This document shows, piece after piece, positions 58,778 to 64,000 of a stretch of DNA of 64,000 bases. Position numbers and translations under genes: made by a program. Below the pieces are notes generated by a model. The model was not told where the DNA came from and ran no database searches. It saw only the letters and a program-made list of their open reading frames with translations. Location: NCBI GenBank assembly GCA_964590135.1, contig CAZPVX010000010.1:62001-126000 (forward strand). The letters are read 5' to 3'. This DNA comes from JBDHWI01 sp964590135 (lineage in GTDB: Bacteria > Chloroflexota > Anaerolineae > J036 > Brachytrichaceae). Within the stretch, counting starts at the first letter, position 1. Each line of letters begins with the position of its first letter.

Positions 58778-60970
58778 ATGGCAACGCTCAACAAAGACCT
58801 GCTCGATAGCACCACGCGCAAGGCGCTCGATCGCGCCAGTGATCTGATGCGGCAATATGGCCGGCCCCTGCTGATGCCGGAAATGATGTTGCTGGCGTTC
58901 TTGCGCATGACAGAGACCACCGCCTATCGCGCCATCGCCAAGCTGGCCGAAACGCGCGCCTTCAAGATCGCCGACCTGGACAAGGAAGTGGAGACGCAGG
59001 CGCGTTTGCGCGACGGCCGCAGCGCGAAGTTCGACTACATCACCGACCAGAATGCGACCTCGCCGATGAGCGATGAGGCGTTGATCGTGATCGACGAAGC
59101 GCGCGCAATTGCGCTGGCGAGCGGCGAGATTTACATCGCCACCGAGCATGTGCTGGGTGCGCTGTCACAAACCGGCGTCAGCACCGCCGGCCTGCTGCAA
59201 CGGCGCGGCATCACGCCTACTGCGCTTGCGTCGCTCATGGCCGAGGGCATTGTCAGCAAGCGCAGCACGACGACGGATTGGGTGGAAGCGGCGAAGAAAG
59301 GCATGCTGGCGCCGGTGTTCGCGCGCGAGAAGTTGCTGCAAGAGTTGGTCAGCCTGATGTCGCTGGCGGCGGATCGCAACGTGTTTTTGCTCGGCGCGCC
59401 GGGCAGTGGCCGGCGCTCGCTGGCGCAGTCGCTGGCGTTTTTGATCGCAGAAGGGAAGGGGCCGGCGAACCTTAAATCCATCATCGAGGTGAGCGAGAGT
59501 GCGTGGCTGGACAACCCGCAACTGGCGATGCAGCTCGGTTTGCGCATGGCCGAGGGCGGCGCACTGTTCATCGACAACATGCACCGCTTCTTTGGCCGGC
59601 CCGAAACCAACCAGATGGCGAGCGCCATCAAGGACTTGCAGAAGGCGATTGTCGAAAACAGCTGCGTGGTGATCGGCACGATGGCTGAGGCCGATTACAA
59701 CGAGCGTGTGAAGCCGAATGCGCCGGTGGTGCAGCATGCACACACTTTGCAGGTGCCGCCGGCGACCATCGATGAATGCCAGAAGATGCTCGCGCTGATG
59801 CGTCCGCAGTTCACGCGTGACTACAGCATGGCCATCGACGACGGCGCCATCAAGACCGCCGCCACGCTGGCCGCGCGCTACATCGGCGCAACGCCGTTGC
59901 CGGGCAGCGCGGTGCAGGTGATGCATCGCGCCTGTGCCATTGTGAGGGGGGCGGTGAATGGGAATGCGCCGCCGGCGCAATCTCCCCAAAACGTCATCAG
60001 CGCCGAGGATGTGACCTACGCCATCAGCATGATGACCGGCATTCCGGTGACCAAGCTGGGCGAGAACGAGCGCGCGAAATATGCGCAGATGATGGAGTCG
60101 CTGCAAAAGCGCGTGGTTGGCCAGGACGACGCCATCATGGCGATCAGCCGCGCTGTACGCAGCGCGCGCGTCGGCTTGAAGGACCCCAAGCGCCCGATCG
60201 GCTCATTCTTGTTTCTTGGCCCCAGCGGCGTGGGCAAAACCGAGTTGGCGAAGGCGCTGGCCGAATTTCTGTTCGGCAGCGAAGACAATCTCGTCGCGCT
60301 CGACATGAGCGAATATCAGAAGGATGACACGATCAACCGGCTGATCGGCTCACCGCCCGGCTATGTCGGCTACGAGAGCGGCGGGCAACTGACCGAGAAG
60401 ATCATCAAGTCGCCGTATGCGGTGGTGCTGTTCGATGAGGTCGAGAAGGCACACCCGCGCGTCCTCGATATTTTGCTGCAAGTGATGGAAGAGGGTCGGT
60501 TGACCGACGGGCAGGGCCGGCTTGCCAACTTCGCCGAAACCGTGATCATTCTCACCAGCAACCTCGGCGCGCGCTATCTGAACGATCCCTCGCTGGGTGA
60601 TCAGGCGCGCGAGTTGGCGATGCTCGACGTGCGGCAGTTCTTCCGGCCGGAATTTCTGAATCGCCTCGACGACATCGTGATGTTCAAGTTGCTGACGCCT
60701 GAAGTCATGGCGAAGATCCTCGATCTGTTGATCGCGAAGGAAGCCAAGCTGACGGCGGCGCAGGGCATCGCGATTGAGGTGACGCCGGCAGGCAAGGCCT
60801 GGCTGTTGGCGCAGAACAACGAGCCGGGCATGGGCGCGCGGCCGCTGCGGCGCATTCTGCAGCGCAACATTCGCGAGAAGCTGGCTGACTATTTACTCAC
60901 GCTGACCACGCCGCCGGCGAAGGTCATTGTGGACGCGGATGCGCAGGGGCTGGTGTATCGCTCGGCGTAG
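58778..60970 (+). CDS. Clp-family AAA+ ATPase with degenerate first ATPase domain
   Basis: 730 residues. Residues ~1-150 form a Clp N-domain (LNKDLLDSTTRKALDRASDL, ALIVIDEARAIALASGE). The D1 AAA+ domain is degenerate: Walker A position reads LGAPGSGRRSL (Lys lost, ~205) and Walker B GGALFIDNMHRF (Glu replaced by Asn). The D2 domain is intact: GPSGVGKTE (~480), AVVLFDEVEKAHP, SNLGARYL, and RPEFLNRLDD with the sensor-2 arginine stretch at GARPLRRILQ. No ClpP-binding IGF/IGL loop is seen, and the ClpB coiled-coil between the domains is missing. Likely a protein unfoldase or remodelling factor running on D2 alone. Confidence 0.88.
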   Translation: MATLNKDLLDSTTRKALDRASDLMRQYGRPLLMPEMMLLAFLRMTETTAYRAIAKLAETRAFKIADLDKEVETQARLRDGRSAKFDYITDQNATSPMSDEALIVIDEARAIALASGEIYIATEHVLGALSQTGVSTAGLLQRRGITPTALASLMAEGIVSKRSTTTDWVEAAKKGMLAPVFAREKLLQELVSLMSLAADRNVFLLGAPGSGRRSLAQSLAFLIAEGKGPANLKSIIEVSESAWLDNPQLAMQLGLRMAEGGALFIDNMHRFFGRPETNQMASAIKDLQKAIVENSCVVIGTMAEADYNERVKPNAPVVQHAHTLQVPPATIDECQKMLALMRPQFTRDYSMAIDDGAIKTAATLAARYIGATPLPGSAVQVMHRACAIVRGAVNGNAPPAQSPQNVISAEDVTYAISMMTGIPVTKLGENERAKYAQMMESLQKRVVGQDDAIMAISRAVRSARVGLKDPKRPIGSFLFLGPSGVGKTELAKALAEFLFGSEDNLVALDMSEYQKDDTINRLIGSPPGYVGYESGGQLTEKIIKSPYAVVLFDEVEKAHPRVLDILLQVMEEGRLTDGQGRLANFAETVIILTSNLGARYLNDPSLGDQARELAMLDVRQFFRPEFLNRLDDIVMFKLLTPEVMAKILDLLIAKEAKLTAAQGIAIEVTPAGKAWLLAQNNEPGMGARPLRRILQRNIREKLADYLLTLTTPPAKVIVDADAQGLVYRSA

Positions 60971-61266
60971 CCTGATCTGTGCTGGCAACTGCCAGCCGCC
61001 GGCACAGGCGCGTGCGAAATTGAGCGTGCGCAGCTTGAAATGGCGCCGGTGGCGTGTCACCAAGCCTTTTGTGTGCATCAGATGTGGCGTGGGTCTGCGC
61101 TTCTTCCTTGATGTTATAGGCATCACTTTTGCGTATCACAGTTTGCTGCCCTTTCTGGAAGCGCCTGCATTCTCCGGTGAGGCTTCCTGCTTTGAACAGA
61201 GATGAATCGCGCGCGTGCAGATGCTGTCTTTGATCAGCGTACAATCCCTGCTGTCCCTTTCACTTC

Positions 61267-62040
61267 ATGATGAATATGACGCCTGCCAATCAAACGATGC
61301 ACGACTGGCTGATGAGCGCGAGCTTTGGCAATGGACTGCTGGGCAGTGACAACGCCTCAGTGCTGACCAGTCTGCCCGATGTGCTTGAATTGCCGGTGCT
61401 GCCGCTGCGCGACATGGTGGTGTATCCGCGCTCGGTGCTGCCATTGAGTGTGGCGCGCGAGCGCAGCTTGCGCGCGCTGGATGTGGCGCGCGGACGCGGC
61501 ATGGCCGTGACGTTAGCGCAGAAATCCGTCGAGGTGGAAGAGCCGCGCCCATCCGATTTGTATGACGCCGGCACGCTGGTCAACATTGGCCGCGTGCTGA
61601 ACATGCCCGATGGCGCAGCCAGCTTGCTGGTGCAGGGCATGGCGCGCGTGAATGTGATCGAGTTTGTGCAGGCCACGCCGTTCCTCATGGCAAAAGTGCA
61701 GTTGTTGCGCGAGCCGGCGACGCACGGGCCGGCCTCCGAGGCGCTCATGCGCGCCGTCCTCACCCTGTTCGACAACGTCGTCGGCTTGAACGAGCGCATC
61801 CCCGAAGAGTCGTACGTCTATGCGATGAACATCCATGAGCCGGGCTGGCTGGCTGACTTCATCGCGCAAACCGTTCCGGTTGACCTCGCAACACGCCAGC
61901 AAATATTGGAAGCGGTTGATCCAGTGCAGCGCCTGCAAAAACTCAGCACGATTCTGGCAAAAGAGCTGGATGTGCTGGAATTGGAAGACAAGATCCATGA
62001 ACGCGCGCAGCAGGAAGTGGACAAGAACCAGCGCGAGTAA
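61267..62040 (+). CDS. lon: Lon protease, N-terminal half (gene interrupted by in-frame stop)
   Basis: 257 residues ending at TAA 62038-62040. This is a full Lon N-terminal substrate-binding domain: LPDVLELPVLPLRDMVVYPR, then the family's beta fold (LVNIGRVLNMPDGAASLLVQG), and the long helices ending ELEDKIHERAQQEVDKNQRE. Here family members continue with Y/F-YLREQLRAIQ; this gene instead reads TAA and then LRSIQAELGEID in the same frame. A 15-base deletion just inside a Tyr codon could produce exactly this. Start is one of three close ATGs at 61267, 61270 and 61276, with no clear Shine-Dalgarno. The other half is the next feature. Confidence 0.9.
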   Translation: MMNMTPANQTMHDWLMSASFGNGLLGSDNASVLTSLPDVLELPVLPLRDMVVYPRSVLPLSVARERSLRALDVARGRGMAVTLAQKSVEVEEPRPSDLYDAGTLVNIGRVLNMPDGAASLLVQGMARVNVIEFVQATPFLMAKVQLLREPATHGPASEALMRAVLTLFDNVVGLNERIPEESYVYAMNIHEPGWLADFIAQTVPVDLATRQQILEAVDPVQRLQKLSTILAKELDVLELEDKIHERAQQEVDKNQRE

Positions 62041-63777
62041 CTGCGCTCGATACAGGCGGAGCTCGGCGAGATCGACGCCGGCATGGGCGACATCGCACAA
62101 CTGCGCGAGCGGCTGAAGAAAAAGAAACTGCCCGAAGCTGCGCGCGAGAAGGTCGAGCGCGAGCTGGTTCGGCTGGAGCAGATGCCCAGCATGTCGCCGG
62201 AAGTGAGCATGGTGCGCGACTATATCGACTGGGTGCTGGAATTGCCATGGCATGAAACCACGCACGATCGCTTGGAAGTGAAGCATGCGCAGAAAATCCT
62301 CGACGAGCGTCATTACGGTCTGAGCAAGGCCAAAGAGCGCATCCTCGAACACATCGCGGTGCGCAAGCTGAAGGGCGATGACTCGCGCAGCCCGATCCTG
62401 TGCTTCGTCGGCCCGCCCGGCACTGGCAAGACCTCGCTTGCCCGCAGCATCGCCGATTCGCTTGGGCGCAAGTTCGTGCGCATGAGCGTGGGTGGCGTGC
62501 ATGATGAGGCCGAGATTCGCGGTCATCGCCGTACGTATATCGGCGCATTGCCTGGCCGCATCTTGCAAACCATGCGCCGCGCCGGCACCATGAACCCCCT
62601 GTTCGTGCTGGACGAGATCGACAAACTCGGTGAGGATTTTCGCGGCGACCCCAGTGCAGCTTTGCTTGAAGTGTTGGACCCCGAGCAGAACTTCGAGTTT
62701 GACGATCACTATCTCGACCTGTCGTATGACCTGAGCAAGGTGATGTGGGTGACGACCGCGAACACGCTCTACGACATCCCGCCGGCGCTGCGCGACCGCC
62801 TCGAAGTGATCGAGTTCCCCGGTTACGTCGAAGAGGAGAAGGTCGAGATTGCCAAGCGCTATCTCGTGCCAAAACAGATCGAGGAGAACGGTTTGAAAGG
62901 CGCGCCAATCGCCTTCAGCGACGAGGTGATTCGCCGCATCATCCGCGAATACACCTATGAAGCCGGCGTGCGCAACCTCGACCGCGAGATTGCCAATGTC
63001 TGCCGCAAGACAGCGCGCAAACTGGCCGAGAAACTGCCATTTGCAAGACGCATTACACCGGCAATGCTGCCAAAATTCCTCGGCCCGCCGCAGTTCGATT
63101 GGGGCAAGATGGACGAGCAGGATCAGGTGGGTGTGGCGAATGGCGTGGCATGGGATGAGGCCGGCGGCGATTTGATGCAGATCGAAGTGACGTTGATGGA
63201 GGGCGATGGCGACCTCATTCTCACCGGCCAGCTTGGCGAGGTGATGCAGGAAAGCGCGAAGGCTGCGCTGAGCTATGCGCGCTCGCGGGCGGATGTGCTG
63301 GGCATCCCGCGCCGCACCTTCGAAAAGAACGACATTCACATCCATGCGCCGGAAGGCGCGATCAGCAAGGAGGGGCCGAGCGCCGGCATCACCATGGCTA
63401 CTGCGCTGATCTCGGCACTGACGAGGATTCCGGCGCGGCGCGACGTGGCGATGACTGGCGAGATCACCCTGCGCGGGCGCGTGCTGCCGATCGGCGGGTT
63501 GAAGGAGAAGCTGCTATCTGCGCATCGCGCCGGCATTCGCACGCTCATCATGCCGAAGAAGAACGCGAAAGACCTCGATGAAGTGCCGAAGCGCGTGCTG
63601 CGCGAGATGCACGTGGTGCAGGCCGGCGGCATGGATGATGTGCTGCTGATGGCGCTGACCAGAATGCCGCAACCGCTGAAGCCGCGCAAGCCGCGCAGAC
63701 AGCGCGCCCCGCGCAAGCCGGCTGCCAAACCCGCGCGCGTGACGCCAGTGCCGGTGGTGACGCGGCAGAGCGTATAG
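62041..63777 (+). CDS. lon: Lon protease, AAA+ and protease half (in frame after internal stop)
   Basis: The reading frame after the TAA is open from 62041; the first ATG is 62083, giving a 564-residue product. It holds the rest of Lon in order: coiled middle helices, Walker A VGPPGTGKTS (residues 110-118 from that ATG), Walker B LFVLDEIDKLGEDF, sensor/arginine-finger region NTLYDIPPALRDRLEVI, and the Ser-Lys protease domain with EGPSAGITMATAL (Ser433) and GGLKEKLLSAHRAG (Lys). The tail is Arg/Lys/Pro-rich and longer than usual. There is no good ribosome site before ATG 62083, so if this part is made it may need translational coupling, readthrough of the TAA, or the stop may be an error. Confidence 0.9.
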   Translation: MRSIQAELGEIDAGMGDIAQLRERLKKKKLPEAAREKVERELVRLEQMPSMSPEVSMVRDYIDWVLELPWHETTHDRLEVKHAQKILDERHYGLSKAKERILEHIAVRKLKGDDSRSPILCFVGPPGTGKTSLARSIADSLGRKFVRMSVGGVHDEAEIRGHRRTYIGALPGRILQTMRRAGTMNPLFVLDEIDKLGEDFRGDPSAALLEVLDPEQNFEFDDHYLDLSYDLSKVMWVTTANTLYDIPPALRDRLEVIEFPGYVEEEKVEIAKRYLVPKQIEENGLKGAPIAFSDEVIRRIIREYTYEAGVRNLDREIANVCRKTARKLAEKLPFARRITPAMLPKFLGPPQFDWGKMDEQDQVGVANGVAWDEAGGDLMQIEVTLMEGDGDLILTGQLGEVMQESAKAALSYARSRADVLGIPRRTFEKNDIHIHAPEGAISKEGPSAGITMATALISALTRIPARRDVAMTGEITLRGRVLPIGGLKEKLLSAHRAGIRTLIMPKKNAKDLDEVPKRVLREMHVVQAGGMDDVLLMALTRMPQPLKPRKPRRQRAPRKPAAKPARVTPVPVVTRQSV

Positions 63778-63788
63778 GCGAGTTTTTA

Positions 63789-63826
63789 CCTGAAGAGTTC
63801 TTTCACCCCTTCAGGCGCTCATTTTT
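63789..63826 (+). terminator. Possible terminator after lon
   Basis: CCTGAAG (63789-63795) pairs with CTTCAGG (63808-63814) over a 12-base loop, and a run CATTTTTT follows at 63820-63826. A short stem, so weak to moderate. The following 63827-63954 shows no other feature. Confidence 0.4.
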
Positions 63827-63954
63827 TCTGCGCGTAGAAATTGGTGCGATGCCGCCGGCGCACTGCGTGGCGCGCTCGTGTGCCATGCGTGCAGCAATGC
63901 CCGTGGCGCTCGCTATACTCATGTTTGCCAATCTTGAGGGAGGTTGAGAACCCT

Positions 63955-64000
63955 ATGCCGGACTGGATGCAATCGCTGTTGACCGTGGGGATCATACTTG
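63955..64000 (+). CDS. Start of an unidentified protein, cut by window edge
   Basis: ATG 63955 is preceded by GAGGGAGGTTG, a strong Shine-Dalgarno at about 9-11 bases. Fifteen residues are seen (MPDWMQSLLTVGIIL), hydrophobic from the seventh residue, suggesting an N-terminal membrane segment or signal. Too short to assign a family. Confidence 0.6.
   Translation, partial: MPDWMQSLLTVGIIL

Noticed and set aside
61513..63345. 610-codon open frame antisense to lon
   Set aside because: High-GC codon bias leaves stop-free antisense frames; the sense strand encodes a clear Lon, including the split junction.

Overview
The window is about 60 % GC and almost fully coding. It looks like a chromosome segment from a member of the Chloroflexota, probably Anaerolineae-like. 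This is inferred from gene style, not from a marker gene. The signs are secreted proteins and lipoproteins with Pro/Thr/Ala-rich linkers, a lipoprotein with an NBR1-type Ig domain, a Tat-lipoprotein sugar-binding protein, several STAND (HTH-ATPase-TPR) regulators, long Ig-like repeat adhesins, and secreted proteins ending in an LP-type motif. No rRNA, tRNA, CRISPR array, integrase or transposase was found. The palindrome GCCGGC is strikingly abundant (12 copies in the first 1000 bases).

Layout. 1-4.7 kb (minus strand): the left-truncated gene of a trypsin-like protease fused to a NUC endonuclease domain, a glycerophosphodiesterase, and a STAND regulator with a perfect 20-bp palindrome before its start. 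5-13.8 kb: a secreted three-repeat protein, an NBR1-Ig lipoprotein, a pseudo-ATP-sulfurylase/APS-kinase fusion, a small MITE-like element, a TMEM175 channel, a Cys/Met-metabolism PLP enzyme, a secreted DUF11-type protein and MurJ. 13.8-19.4 kb: a second STAND regulator divergent from a YdhR-rhodanese fusion, a small-molecule kinase flanked by 25-bp direct repeats, and a methyltransferase. 19.5-22.7 kb: a divergent GroEL paralogue, a type I phosphodiesterase and a small membrane protein. 22.7-28.3 kb: a sugar ABC transporter operon (binding protein, two permeases, a propeller protein) with a convergent mannonate dehydratase. 28.4-33.8 kb: secreted nuclease, AAC(3)-like acetyltransferase coupled to a P-loop kinase, P450, Nudix hydrolase, and a serine-palmitoyltransferase-like enzyme.

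33.9-41.1 kb (minus): two related Ig-repeat surface proteins and a membrane-anchored PP2C-like protein that has lost metal ligands. 41.3-46.7 kb: EF-G-like GTPase divergent from ribosomal protein S1, LysRS and a cytidine deaminase. 46.7-54.3 kb (minus): a SIS-domain sugar-phosphate protein, a broken alpha/beta hydrolase, and a complete Mrp Na+/H+ antiporter operon (AB fused, C, D, E, F, G). 54.4-64 kb (plus): a mono-haem cytochrome c lipoprotein, a membrane protein with an effector-associated-domain-like N terminus and a seven-bladed WD40 propeller, an overlapping fused pair of energy-coupling ABC ATPases, an overlapping methyltransferase, a Clp ATPase with a dead first ATPase site, and a lon gene split by an in-frame stop.

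The most unusual items are the split lon, the overlapping EAD/WD40-ATPase-methyltransferase operon, the set of proteins that keep a family fold but lose active-site residues (Sat half of Sat-CysC, GroEL-like, Clp D1, PP2C-like), and the GCCGGC excess. Several protein families here (STAND ATPases, EAD-like domain, trypsin-NUC) are ones known from bacterial conflict and signalling systems, but they are scattered and not in one obvious defence island.
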